From contig MQRK01170841.1 of assembly GCA_001938485.1 (NCBI GenBank), forward strand, positions 7,837-30,549: a stretch of DNA of 22,713 nucleotides, given 5' to 3'. Of this stretch, positions 1-9,753 are shown one piece after another. The translations under genes and the position numbers were made by a program. The DNA is from Girardia tigrina. Lineage: Eukaryota; Platyhelminthes; Tricladida; Dugesiidae. Numbering within the stretch: position 1 is the first letter of the stretch; each line of letters begins with the position of its first letter. The notes beneath the pieces are model-generated. The model did no database searches and was not told the origin of the DNA. It saw only the letters and a program-made list of their open reading frames with translations.

Positions 1-230
1 TATTTTCTTCCAATTTGATGGTCTTGAATACTTTCTGACATTTGGTTTTGAGATGACTTTCAACTTTCTCACAACTGTTTAGATTTATATCCTCTTTAAA
101 TACAAATGTTTCCAAAATGAGACCATTAACGATATTAAATTTTATGGAAACCTTTGAGTTCAAAACATCTTTTTCTAAAAGTTCATTAAAGGATTTTACT
201 ATAAATTCCTTTTCTCCAGTTGTTGTATAA

Positions 231-623
231 TTATGTTCCGTAGTGTAAACCCCATTCTTGAGCTTCCTTATCATTGTTGAATGAAGCAATAAAAACATGA
301 CTTGATTTAGATATTAGTCTTTTCTTATAGATACTTATCGATATCCATTTTAGAGTTTCAGGTTTCATTTCCAATATCAGTCCTTTACACGATATTGAAA
401 CAGTTTCAGTTACAAAACCATGGGACTTCTTTTGATATTTTATATAAGAATCCTTTCGTATTATTGCAGGAGTGTAATAAATCAATGCATCTGTCATTGA
501 CACTTGCAATGTTCCTGACAGGTTAATACTGTTCTCATAGTCTACAATGAATTTGCTTGCTCTATTGACTGGTTGAGTATCCGTACAGCTATTGCTAGGT
601 AATACCATATAAAATGAATCCAT
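231..623 (-). pseudogene. Penton-like minor capsid protein, N-terminal part (inverted copy)
   Basis: The minus strand encodes the same residues as the main Polinton copy at 15397-15789, beginning with the motif FYMVLPSNS. In Polintons this N-terminal signature is typical of the penton-like minor capsid protein, which sits at the vertices of the capsid. The rest of the gene lies toward base 1 and runs off the window. It is part of a fossil and not an independent gene. Confidence 0.75.
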
Positions 624-708
624 CAATCAAGAATGTTCTCGAAATTTTCTTGATTTCGTTTTTATATTTTAATGAATTAATACTCACTTCTCAAATCATG
701 TTAATATT

Positions 709-941
709 TCATTGAATTTTGATTATATTTTTAGATGTAATCCAACTGGGATTTTTATACCCATGCCATTTAACTAAATATTGTTTACTTTTCCCACTAC
801 CCTTGGATTTGATGATTTTCTCAACTCTATATACATCAGGCTTTTCAGGAAGAACCTATAATTCCTGTGTATAGAACTTGCGTTGAACAACATCATCATC
901 TATAATCTCATACATTACAGGCATTTGTCTTGTATTTATTC
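709..941 (-). pseudogene. Integrase C-terminal piece with chromodomain (inverted copy)
   Basis: This is the reverse complement of 15079-15311. It contains the chromodomain signature YLVKWHGYKNPSW near its end and part of the linker before it. The piece is cut at 941 where the duplication ends. Confidence 0.8.
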
Positions 942-943
942 GC

Positions 944-969
944 ATATATATATATATATATATATATAT
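944..969. repeat. (AT)n microsatellite
   Basis: About 13 AT units lie exactly between the end of the inverted Polinton copy (941) and the MULE terminal repeat (about 969). Such runs are common sites of misassembly and of real rearrangement. A similar run closes the window at 22674-22713. Confidence 0.95.
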
Positions 970-1115
970 TTGCTAAGTTTTTTAATAAAAATCTAATTTT
1001 TTTTTAAAAAATGCAAAGTTATTTAATAAGATGCTAAGTTTTTATTTTAAAAATGCTAAGTTTTTTTAATAATAATACTAAGTTATTTAATAAAATGCTA
1101 AGTAATTAATTTTTT
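969..1115 (+). repeat. MULE left terminal inverted repeat with iterated motif
   Basis: About six imperfect copies of a 20-24 bp unit with the core atgctaagtttttt lie at roughly 971, 1011, 1031, 1054, 1076 and 1097. The segment around 1028-1075 matches the reversed right end at 3628-3680 nearly base for base. The iteration suggests arrayed transposase binding sites, which is inference. Confidence 0.75.
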
Positions 1116-1232
1116 AAAATTATTTTTTTGCATTTAAAAAAAAATAAAGAAAAACTTTTAAAAAAATTGTATATATAATTGATATTTAATTGCTATTTGA
1201 TATTTAAATATTTTCAATAAACTGAATTCAAA

Positions 1233-3364
1233 ATGAATTACGTGGATCGGTACTCAAGCGAAAAAAGCTCTGAGATTGATATGAGAATCCTATATTCAAG
1301 ACGGGTAACAAGAAACCGTAATTGGAACTGGGTTTCGAATTTTGCGAATAAACCGGAACTGTTGCTGTTATAAATTTAGAACAGTGGCTAGCCTATCACT
1401 ATAAAAACCAGACTGTAGATGGGAAAAAAGTTTATTATAGGTGTAAAAACGCGCAATTTAGAGGGCTCCAGTGAGATGCTGGTGCCTTTCTCAGGTACAA
1501 AAATACATCAGAATAAGTTTTTTTATTCCGCTCCTGGAATCCGCATTCCTGCACATGAATTGACAGAGGGCTTACAAAAGAAGCCAACTTGTTGTTAGAG
1601 AGCTTTTAGACCTCAATGTAAAGGCAAAATGAATTCTTGTAAAGTTAAGAGAAAAAAACATTCCTGTCAAATGCAAATCTCAAGTTCAGAATACTTGAAT
1701 GCATTGAAATCAGAAAAGTATGGACAATCAACATTTAGCCTTGGAAAGCTTGAATAATGGTGTCTGAACTACTTTCGTAAAGAAGGTGATGAGGAAGATT
1801 TTTTCAGAATGAATTAAAATTTTTATTCAAATTAAAAAAGTATAAATTATTTATTAAAAAAAGGTTTAAAAAACATTGTATATAATTATATATATGTGTG
1901 TGTGTGTATTAATAATTAAAATTGTGTTTTGAATTCATTTGTTTAAACGAATTATTTTGATATTGAAATTTTGTATCTAATAAAAATTATTTGACATTAT
2001 CGATTTTTCTTATTGTTATTGAAATAAGAAAATAAAAAAATAAATGAAAACACAATCTCATTCACAGACATCGAATACGAGGATTTTAGAGAAGAGATTC
2101 GTCAATTATCAATGTACGCGAAGTACTGCTTCTTCTTTGGGATCGCCAAAGTCGGCTCGAACGACATTAAAAGCGAAATTATTGAAGAGAATCCAAGAAT
2201 CTTTAATATCTCCGTCAATTCCCGAGTCGAAAATCGAAGGAGAAAGATATACGGCCCTCTTTAGAGCCAAAATTTGTGATTAGAAAGTAAAAAGATTCTG
2301 CAGTTATTATCGGCTATCAAGTTGTTATTCATGATGATTTTCATGAATTGAATTGTGATCTTAATTAGAGTTGTTTTTAGGTTATGATTTCTACTTCGCG
2401 TCTCATTCGAAATATGTCTTTGTCAGATAAGTTACATGCCGATGCAACTTATAAGCTTGTTTATGAGAGTATGTTATAGGAGTAACTGACATGAATTTAA
2501 AATTTTATCCTTGTTGTATTGCTTTATGTTCAAATTAAAAACAAAGAGATTTTGACTTTGTTTTTAGAGCTATACGTCGAGAGGTAGAATTGCTAGACTG
2601 CACTCTTAGAATAAATTTTTTAATTTCAGATGCATCGAATGCCATTCGAAATGCATTCTTGGATGTATTTGGAGTGGATAAGCTACTGGTGATGCGTTGG
2701 GCTCACATGCAAAGAAATATAGTGAAGCATATGCATCTTTTGACAAATAAGAGACTTCAGAAATTTTTTATAAAGCAATGGAATGGAGAGATGAGCAAGG
2801 CTTCGTCGATTATATGTTTAGTTCTGGATGGTTCTCTAGTCATTCAAATTGGTATGAAGGTGTAAAGAAAAGAAAACCTTCTACAAATAATGCACTAGAA
2901 TCCTTTAATAATGTCATTAAAAACGAAGATACGTTCAGAGAAAGGTATCCACTTGGAAGATTTATGGAACTTTAATTAACTTCAATCAAAAGATGGTCTA
3001 ATCTGTATAAGAATAACGATAAAATCTTTTTTAAAAAACAGAACCATCTTTAGAACAATGGACGACAGCATATCAGTGGGCCAGAATGAACAAAGATATT
3101 AGCATTAGAGAAACAGAATTCGAATTTATATATTCTGTTCCTACAGCTCATAAGCAAAGTGTTACTGATGATGAAATTAAAATTGTCGAGGAAATGAGAT
3201 GGTCAACTTTTGATGACTTTAAAGTAAAGGCTTTTACTGTGTGGTTTGTAATTCGTCCACGAAACAATGAAAATTGGCATGCTGGTTCATGCACTTGTCC
3301 ATACTTTCTGAAATGTGTTGTTTGTAAGCATCTTTTAGGACTTGCTATACGCTTGAAGCTCTAA
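1233..3364 (+). pseudogene. MULE transposase pseudogene (FLYWCH-like, DDE, SWIM)
   Basis: This is a cut-and-paste transposase of the Mutator-like class. The first ATG is at 1233. At about 1381-1500 a FLYWCH-like zinc-finger pattern is visible (WLAYHYKN, then GKKVYYRCK). The DDE core appears in pieces: HADATYKLVYE near 2437 (first Asp), SDASNAIRNAFLDVFG near 2626 (second Asp), and TNNALESFNNVIKNED near 2883 (third acidic residue, Glu). The end carries an SWIM finger, with CTCPYFLKCVVCKH giving the CxC...CxxH ligands, at 3289-3336. The open pieces are 2590-2865, 2778-2975 and 3086-3364 in differing frames, with stops at several places (for example around 1372, 1471 and 2283). The order of motifs is that of arthropod MULEs. 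The piece at 2044-2283 is probably the region before the catalytic core, but its frame is uncertain. Confidence 0.8.
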
Positions 3365-3627
3365 TATGCACATTCCGCTGCAAAAACCGTACCCATTGGA
3401 GAAAAAAGAAGGCGTGGAAGATCAATAAAAACTTCCAGAGCACTGCTCATTGATTGAAATAAATCGGTTTTAATAAAGAATTATATTTTCATTGTGTTTT
3501 GAATTTTTGTGACTTTATGAATAGAACCTGAGCTTTTATCATTTTGGCTTTGGGAATTCAAATTATTTGTTTTATTTATTTATTTATATTTGTTTTCTTT
3601 TAAAAGATGAATTTTGGAACCCCAACA

Positions 3628-3697
3628 GCATTATTAAAAAACTTAGCATTTTTTAAAATAAAAACTTAGCATTTTATTAAAGTACTTAGCAAAAAAA
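3628..3697 (-). repeat. MULE right terminal inverted repeat
   Basis: Three copies of the motif cttagcatttt or cttagcaaaa, in the opposite orientation to the left array, are separated by about 20-24 bp. Reverse-complemented, the stretch aligns with 1025-1080 of the left end. It contains fewer motif units than the left end. Confidence 0.75.
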
Positions 3698-3784
3698 TAC
3701 AAGCCTTTATAGTATGGAAATATACAGCTTTTAGAACAAGGTACAATTTCTAGCTATTTTTAAAACTTTTCTTAACACTAGCAT

Positions 3785-3865
3785 AAGTAGCTACTGACTT
3801 AAACAGGTCACAAATCCGGCACCAACTCCGGCCGGATTTCCAAAAATCAAATCCGGCACAGCCCT
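3785..3865 (-). mobile_element. hAT-like terminal sequence (solitary end)
   Basis: Read on the minus strand, this stretch begins agggctgtgccggatttga and continues with a second ccgg-rich block, with caaatccggcac occurring twice. The start AGGGCTGTG-C is typical of hAT transposon inverted repeats in animals. No partner end and no hAT transposase motif was found in the window, so it is a fragment or the end of a short non-autonomous copy whose other end is lost. Confidence 0.45.
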
Positions 3866-3925
3866 AATAATTATCCAATAATTATTCGATACAGAAAGAT
3901 AATTAATTATTTTTTAATTCAAAAG

Positions 3926-4052
3926 AAATGCAGGATTATTTCCAAACAGAAAATATTCATATTTTAGACTGACCATTAAAGAACCCTGATTTAAATATAA
4001 ATGCTCAAGGATGCTACTTTGTCAGAATTATTTTAGCCCGTTTACTGCCATG
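3926..4052 (+). pseudogene. Tc1-like transposase scrap
   Basis: One plus frame reads MQDYFQTENIHILD, a stop codon, then PLKNPDLNINAQ. This resembles the segment just before the last catalytic residue of Tc1-type transposases (usual pattern: I..L.WP..SPDLNPIEN.W). The stop falls where the family has Trp, so a single TGG to TGA change would explain it. ILARLLP near the end resembles the ILAR-V stretch after it, but the intervening residues do not fit. It is a short match and could be chance. Confidence 0.4.
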
Positions 4053-4276
4053 AGAATCATGTCCAGATGTTCAATGGTACTACTTTGTACTGTTGTGGCA
4101 GTCAATGTAGTACTATTGGTAAGAGTAACTCTAATTTATTTAAATACCATGATGGTAATGAAGAAAAAGAGACACAAAATGCTCAATTTGGGTCGCTTAT
4201 TGCTAAATATTCTACACATTCTCTAGATATTCAGGAAAATCATATACCAATTTTAATAAATTTATCATTAAATTAA
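4053..4276 (+). other. Unrecognised open frame
   Basis: A plus frame stays open over about 70 codons to 4276, with two Cys in CCGSQC and Ser/Asn-rich sequence after it. I do not recognise a family. It follows the Tc1-like scrap but does not resemble a Tc1 C-terminus. A chance open frame is quite possible. Confidence 0.15.
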
Positions 4277-4279
4277 ATA

Positions 4280-5630
4280 ATGTAATATATTTTAGATGTT
4301 TTTTAATAAAAAGAAAATTCCTAAAATTTTCAAATGTCGAAAATAATCATCAAAAAGAGAATTCTCCCCGAGAATAGAGAAAATGTAAAAGATTGTATTA
4401 AAAATTAATCAATTCTTTTGATTGAGGATGTTGTTAGTGTTTCTTTGATTAAAAATGAGAATAAAGAGACTTTTAATTTTTGATGGATCTTTTGGACATT
4501 TCGATTCGAATTTTCAAATAATTTTTACTTTAAAAAATTTTAAAAAACGGAAATATTAAATTAGAGAAAATTAAAAGACGTGTTTTATATTATTGAAAGA
4601 CAATTATTTTTATTTTATATAATTAATTTTACGTTTATTGAATAATAATATAGTCTCAAATTAAGCCTTCAGCGACAGTAGCGTTTAATAAGTACCCCTA
4701 CCAAACTAGGAAGCAACTAAGATACGATATTTAATCACAATGATAATGCGGATATGAAAACAATTATTTGACATTTGTAAATGCATCATTAACCAGCGCT
4801 CAGATAATCCAAACTAGTAAATCAAAAAATTAAATTTTTTATATCCATTCTTTATGCAGACAGAACTCTACTTTGCCAACAAAGTTTTTAAAATTTAAAA
4901 AATTAAACATTTAATTAAAAAATTAAATGAAAATGTAATTAAACATTTTAATTAAAAAAACACAATAAAAACTAATATAAACTACTTATAATTTATAAGT
5001 AGATATCTTGCAATTAATATTTTTCGGGAACTCCGAATTTTCCGTTTTTTCCATTTTTGGATCTTAAAAAGTTTTTTCGATCAAATATTCACATTATCAT
5101 TTATTGTCATCGAGAATGAGTAAGTGTGCAAAGATTGGAGAAAATCGTGTTTCTCTTTTTTTCAGCAACGTTATCTTTAATTCTTCGTCAGTAGGATCAG
5201 TTGATTTAAGAGCCTTTCTCGACAAGATACGTTTTTGAGTTCAAAAAGATTTGCTCATTGAAATTTCGCCAATTTTGTGCTGGATGGGCACCAATTTTTA
5301 TCCTATGTGCAAATTATGACAAGTTCCTCTTCTATTTTTGAATTAATTTGTAAGTTTCAGTTTTTTGTAATATTTGCCGGTAGTAAAGTTAATTTTACTT
5401 AATTATCATAAGTCAGATTAAATTAGTTTTCCGTAGAGCTAAGAATTCCAAGGAGATTTACCTAATTTACTCTAATTAACCTGCGGGTAATATGGTGGGA
5501 AAAGACGACTTTTCTAAAAATTTATGGGAGCTGGTTATATATAATTTATTTACTTAACTTAAATCTAATTTTCAAAATAACTTAATTATTAAAAATTGAG
5601 ATGCGAGTTATACAAGGGTGCGGGTTATCT
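4280..5630. other. AT-rich stretch without recognisable gene
   Basis: Poly-A/T-rich sequence. A small perfect hairpin lies near 4981-5001 (ctacttata arms, 3-base loop). On the minus strand about 45 codons are open near 5113-5250 (it contains STDPTDEELK and ends LDDNK), which I cannot assign. Nothing else is supportable. Confidence 0.5.
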
Positions 5631-5754
5631 GCAGTATGTTACGCTAGAGACTCAGAACAAATCCGCGGGGAACCCTTCTCCCCACCCGAGGCTCATGTGC
5701 CCGGGACCGCCAGTGAAAGTTGTGTCAAACTCGACTATCCTCATTTATGTGTAA

Positions 5755-5797
5755 GACTAGTCCCGGGGGTGCCCTTTTGATTGGCCCCGACTAGTGA
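5755..5797. repeat. GC-rich hairpin in the LTR-like block
   Basis: Arms actagtcccgggg and ccccgactagt are inverted around a loop of about 15 bases. It lies in the U3-like part of the block. Confidence 0.7.
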
Positions 5798-6140
5798 AGA
5801 GGCTTCCACAACCCCGAAAGACTTTTTAGAAATCCTGAAAAGAACAAAATTAATTAAGAATCTTGATTAATTAAAAAAAAATTACCAAAAGTCCATTTGA
5901 ACGCGACAAACGAAAAACCGTGCCGCGGAAATAATCATTTGATCCTGAATGAGCTTCGGGATGATAAACAATCCGCAGGCATTCTAAAAGGAAAAAATTA
6001 TTAACGAATGTTTATACAATAAAATAAACATTACGTTCGCGCGCATCCGTTGGTCTACGCGCCGACATAACCTAAAGTAACAATACAGGACGTTGTCCGA
6101 ATCCAAAAGCATAAACAGGACGCTTCGAGTCCCTGTAGGG

Positions 6141-6148
6141 TATAAATA
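6141..6148 (+). promoter_or_regulatory. TATA box of the LTR-like promoter
   Basis: The sequence gggtataaataccc holds a canonical TATAAATA. A possible initiator (tcaattcac) follows about 20-25 bases downstream, near 6164. Confidence 0.6.
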
Positions 6149-6174
6149 CCCGAAACGACAAAATCAATTCACAC

Positions 6175-6214
6175 AATTAATATAATTAAAACAATTAACG
6201 TAATTAAAACAATT
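6175..6214 (+). repeat. Tandem 18-bp units
   Basis: Two consecutive units of the form acaattaa-t/c-a/g-taattaaa lie at about 6175-6210, just after the presumed start of transcription in the LTR-like block. A second direct repeat, aattatacgaagaatta, occurs at about 6270 and 6301. Confidence 0.6.
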
Positions 6215-6416
6215 TATTATTATTGATATTAACAATTCATTGTTCGCACTACATTTTAACGAAGTCGAAAATTATACGAAGAATTAATTTGTATCAAGCG
6301 AATTATACGAAGAATTATTTGCCAAAAATTTACACTTTTATATTTACGGAGCCGACGCAATTGGAGAATTCTTAAATGTGCACTCGCTGTTTGTTACATA
6401 AATTTTTATTTCCTCT

Positions 6417-6423
6417 AATAAAA
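6417..6423 (+). terminator. Polyadenylation signal (AATAAAA) of the LTR-like block
   Basis: An aataaaa motif sits about 275 bases after the TATA box, as expected at the R region of an LTR. AT-rich DNA makes chance occurrence possible, but its position fits. Confidence 0.4.
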
Positions 6424-6735
6424 TTCCCGTTATATGCTATATTGTTTCCATAAATAATTATTTTCGGTTAATTATTATTTTATTGTTGTCTCAATTAAAT
6501 ACTTGTTTTCATGTGTTGTTGTTTTATTATTGACGTACTTGATTAAAATATCTTATCACAATTGATTTTTGATTGCTATTTTACCATTAAAATTTGATTA
6601 AAATACCCAACTTCACCATTGTTATCTCAATTCAAGTATTCGGATAATATGACAAAGCATGTAGAGTGGGAAGGTCTTCTCGAAATAACGACCGGAGAGT
6701 GCGGGGACCGGGATTGCGAGTACGGTTCACCTCCG

Positions 6736-6770
6736 CATCCAAGGGATCGAGCGAGAGGGTCCTTGGATTC
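6736..6770. repeat. Hairpin with atccaagg/ccttggat arms
   Basis: Inverted arms catccaaggg and tccttggat enclose a G/A-rich loop in the GC-rich tail of the LTR-like block. Confidence 0.65.
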
Positions 6771-6790
6771 GGACGTGTAAGCGAGTCGTA

Positions 6791-7131
6791 AAACGTTGTA
6801 GATAATTGTAAATAACTTTAGAACAATGACTTTAAGATTAATTTAATTAAAAATTTTTTTTATTTTTATTTTTTTTATTTACTTTATTTTCCCTTTTGTT
6901 GATATTTTGTTAAAGATAATTTGAATAAAAACTTTATCTTAGGTAAACAAAATGAAGAATAATTTATATTTATTATTCGAAATAAGAAACATACCTTGAC
7001 TGGAATAACATTTAAAAAATATAAATTAGCAACAGTGTCAAGTGTGGAGATTTTGTTTTTGTTTGTTGATGACGAATAAAGCGATTTCATTTCATGATTC
7101 GATTTCATTTCATTTTTGTGTCATTTCCTTA
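6791..7131. other. AT-rich stretch, nothing recognised
   Basis: Poly-T-rich sequence. Near 7080-7110 the phrase gatttcatttcat occurs twice in a row. An open frame on the minus strand here has low-complexity composition and looks like chance. Confidence 0.4.
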
Positions 7132-7387
7132 ACACCAAACTAATAACCCATAAATTGAAATTGGTATTGATGTGACGAACCAAAATGATAATATAAACAC
7201 TGCACATTGTAAATAAATATGTTCAGGATGAAGACAAGCGTTAATAGTAGAATTTGATCCTCTGACCACTTTAATATTATTCATCAAATGGTTTTGTAAG
7301 AAAAGTACTTTGGCAGATAAAGTCCAGCAGGTGATACCTATCGTGTAAATATTTTTTTGAAAAAGAAAACACTCAGGATAGTAGGTC
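7132..7387 (-). other. Unrecognised open frame with two hydrophobic stretches (possible exon remnant)
   Basis: On the minus strand about 84 codons are open, from just after an acag (possible splice acceptor, near 7388) to a stop near 7134. The first ATG is internal. The product has a hydrophobic stretch ITCWTLSAKVLFL and a stronger one near the end, VFILSFWFVTSIPISIYGLLVW, which could be membrane-spanning. I considered an innexin or chemoreceptor fourth-membrane-segment resemblance, but no signature is firm. It may be a stray exon or chance. Confidence 0.22.
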
Positions 7388-7389
7388 TG

Positions 7390-8640
7390 TTATCCTGATT
7401 TAAACATAAACAGATCAACGATATAATTGTAAGGTAAATATAATCAATCATCAAAAAAAATTGATCATCAAAACTAACGAATTACGACATCTTAAGTGTT
7501 TGAATGAGCCTGAGACAATGTGGATTATTTATTAAACAAAATAGTGCGGGTTTATAGGAAATCATTAATATTATCGATCATAATCCGTTAGTCTTAGTCA
7601 TTAAAGTATAAGTTTAAGGAGCTTTGGAAGAAATGTACACCTTTTCATTCCTAATTATGTTCTATGTACTGGAAATATTTCGATGACTGGAACAAATTTG
7701 AAACAAAAAGAATTTGCAGGGGAAATTGATAACAAAAGCTGTTATACACCATAAATATTTTTCACTTTCGAACCGAATTATTTTACATTGAACAAGATAG
7801 GATGTCTAAACTTGCATGTCACAACTATAAATAAATTAAAGAGGTGGAGAATCTTATGTACAAGTACCGAAAAGTGAACCAAGTCTGTTACATAGCAGTA
7901 AAGTAAAATAAACAAAGTTAATATCTTTGTAAAAGCGGATTTCGACAAAACTCTCTTATTTTAATTTTAACAGTGACTTGTGATTCTTTTCATTTTGCTC
8001 ATTATCAAATTTATGTGTTATATTGAATCTCAAGGCTTCTATCGCTACTTAATTAAACTTTGTATTCATTTTAAGTAACATGAAAGTGACAAATGAATCA
8101 TACCACAAATCAATATGAAGTGTTAAGTAAATTTCTTTTTAATATTCATTAAAATTAATTTGCCTTGACAATCCGAAATTAACGTAACTCCACTATTTAT
8201 TTTCTGCGAGGCATCAATATTGAATAACCCATCTAATAACCAACCTATGGTGAATTTGAATTTATTTAAATTCTTTTTTGGGGCGAAGAACCTTGGGAGG
8301 GTGATGCCGACCGGCTGCAGCATGCAAGAGGCACGCGGACGGATAGTCATTTTCTTTCTTGAGGCTCTCTTCGTTTCCTGTAGTTTCGAGTGTTAGTGCG
8401 TCGATATGGTTATAGTCGTAGTATAGAATTATTATCATCCCCTCCAGAAGCTCAGCCATCAGTCGGGACATCCTCATTACTGGTTAAGGACCAGAAGGCG
8501 CTCTAATGTTTGCACAATTCATTGATGTAGGCAAAGGAGTCGCGTCTGTTCCCCATTATCATGTAATTAGCTTAGTTTGATAGAGTTGCCGTTGAACTCT
8601 AATGGAAAACGGATGGGGTCATCAATAATGTTGTTTGAAG
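7390..8640. other. Stretch without supportable gene
   Basis: Mostly AT-rich. A less AT-biased island lies at about 8275-8500 (gatgccgaccggctgcagca and onward), different in composition from its surroundings. Minus-strand open frames across it show no family signature. It could be a fragment of an unrecognised repeat. Confidence 0.35.
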
Positions 8641-8679
8641 GGGAACACGACAAGTATATTATGGTAATTGTTAACAGAT

Positions 8680-9640
8680 ATAGCTGAATGTTTTGGACAA
8701 TTTGGAGAAAAGTATGAAATATATGAAACTCCTATTCGAAATATAATCAGAAAAATTGAGATGCAAAAAGAAAACCGATTTAAAAAGAAACTTTTCAAAT
8801 TTGAAGTTAAATTCAAACGATATTAATTGTGACCCTTTTAGAACAGCGAAATTTGTTCCTAATTCTCGAGAATGCTGATTTAAGGAAAGATTTTTATTTA
8901 ATGGTTTCAAAGTCAAAGGTTTTGTGATATTAATGATTTCTATAATACCCTTACATAAAATGTAAATTACATATATTGAAAAGTAACGAATAAGTGCAAG
9001 AGTGAGGAAGTTTATTGTGCATGAATAAATCATTACATTAGGTATACTTAATAATTTTTTTAATTTTACTGTTGGGTAAAATTTTTGTAAATAAAGGAGA
9101 CGTTTTCTAGAATTCTAAAACACTGTAAATTGATGGTTGGAATAAGATCACAATTTAGCAAACCCTCTATTGTATTAAGTGTCCGATTAAAGTAAAAAAT
9201 ACCTTCTTTAAATTTGTTACCCAAAACAAGAAGCATTCAAGATGCGTTCAATAAGTACCCAACATACTGTAAAAATGTAATAGAAAATTTCAGTTTTTTG
9301 TGTAATTAAATAAATTAATATACGTTTTAGTTTCAGTAATTGTATTACTTTTTCAAGCGTAATTAAAGGTACTGGACTAGTTCTTGTGAATCATCCGCTT
9401 TAGAGCTCAGATGTAATACCAAGTTATTTCTACTTTTTCAGGCACGTAAAGAGAATATGAGAGTCATCCAGTTTGGATTCAAAGACGATTTGAAGGTTGC
9501 CTTATAAGATTTTTTTGTGCTTGCCCACAAGAATTTTTTAAAAAGACGTTTTCTGAGTTTATTATTATTTGGAGGAAGTGTGAGGAACGAAATGGACATT
9601 ATATTGAAAAATGAAGCCTACATATGTTATGCTTCTTGTG
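8680..9640 (+). pseudogene. Possible IS630/Tc1/mariner-type transposase relic
   Basis: Two pieces on the plus strand, about 0.7 kb apart, look like the two ends of one mariner-type transposase. Near 8680-8765 the phrase AECFGQFGEKYEIYETPI then RNIIRKIEM resembles the helix-turn-helix that ends in ...IRNLI.KFE. Near 9529-9612 the phrase FFKKTFSEFIIIWRKCEER then NGHYIEK resembles the C-terminal pattern F...W..C....G.YFE. No DDE residues are recognisable between them. The spacing fits one eroded element of about 1 kb. Each match alone is weak. Confidence 0.33.
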
Positions 9641-9753
9641 TTAAAAATGTGGCCTTTTTTGGAATTAATTTTCTAACTTATTCGTATTTATTAGAACGCA
9701 TCACGTACTTGAATGAGCATCAGTTATTATGGTACTTATTATATTATGAATGA

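Larger units (their letters stand above)
1..941 (-). mobile_element. Polinton fragment, inverted copy of 15079-16019
   Basis: Reading the minus strand here gives the same sequence as 15079-16019 on the plus strand, with position x pairing with 16020-x and no gap. I compared most of it line by line and found no difference. It holds the chromodomain end of the integrase (709-941) and about the first two thirds of the penton-like minor capsid gene. The match stops abruptly at 941, beside a (TA)n run; on the other side it runs off the window start. It is a broken Polinton piece carrying the same decay as the main copy. Either it is a very young inverted duplication, or it is an assembly foldback or misjoin. 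I cannot tell which from sequence alone. Confidence 0.93.
969..3697 (+). mobile_element. MULE (Mutator-like) DNA transposon, decayed
   Basis: The element is bounded by inverted repeats. The left end reads ttgctaagttttttaataa and the right end, reversed, reads ttgctaagtactttaataa. The sequence between them encodes a MULE-type transposase with a FLYWCH-like N-terminus, an acidic triad and an SWIM zinc finger. Total length is about 2.7 kb. A target-site duplication (usually 8-10 bp in MULEs) could not be defined because the left flank is (AT)n. The coding region has several stops and frame changes, so the copy is dead. Confidence 0.8.
5637..6790 (+). mobile_element. LTR-like block, probably a solitary LTR (Gypsy or BEL/Pao type)
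   Basis: The block is much richer in G+C at its two ends than the surrounding DNA. It starts with tgttacgc, a common LTR start. It holds a TATA box (6141-6148), tandem AT-rich units just downstream, and a polyadenylation signal at 6417. This order (GC-rich U3, promoter, R, poly-A signal, U5-like tail) is that of an LTR. No gag, protease or reverse transcriptase sequence flanks it, so it looks like a solitary fossil LTR. The right boundary is unclear and no convincing target duplication was found. The family cannot be fixed from an LTR alone. Confidence 0.45.

Noticed and set aside
5631-7900. gcagta before 5637 and at 7895-7900 as a target duplication of a 2.3-kb element
   Set aside because: The six-base match is likely by chance, the inner end lacks the expected CA, and no coding sequence fits.
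8123-9033. Several minus-strand open frames
   Set aside because: Low-complexity or phenylalanine/isoleucine-rich products without motifs; those over 8680-8820 lie opposite the more convincing plus-strand transposase-like phrase.
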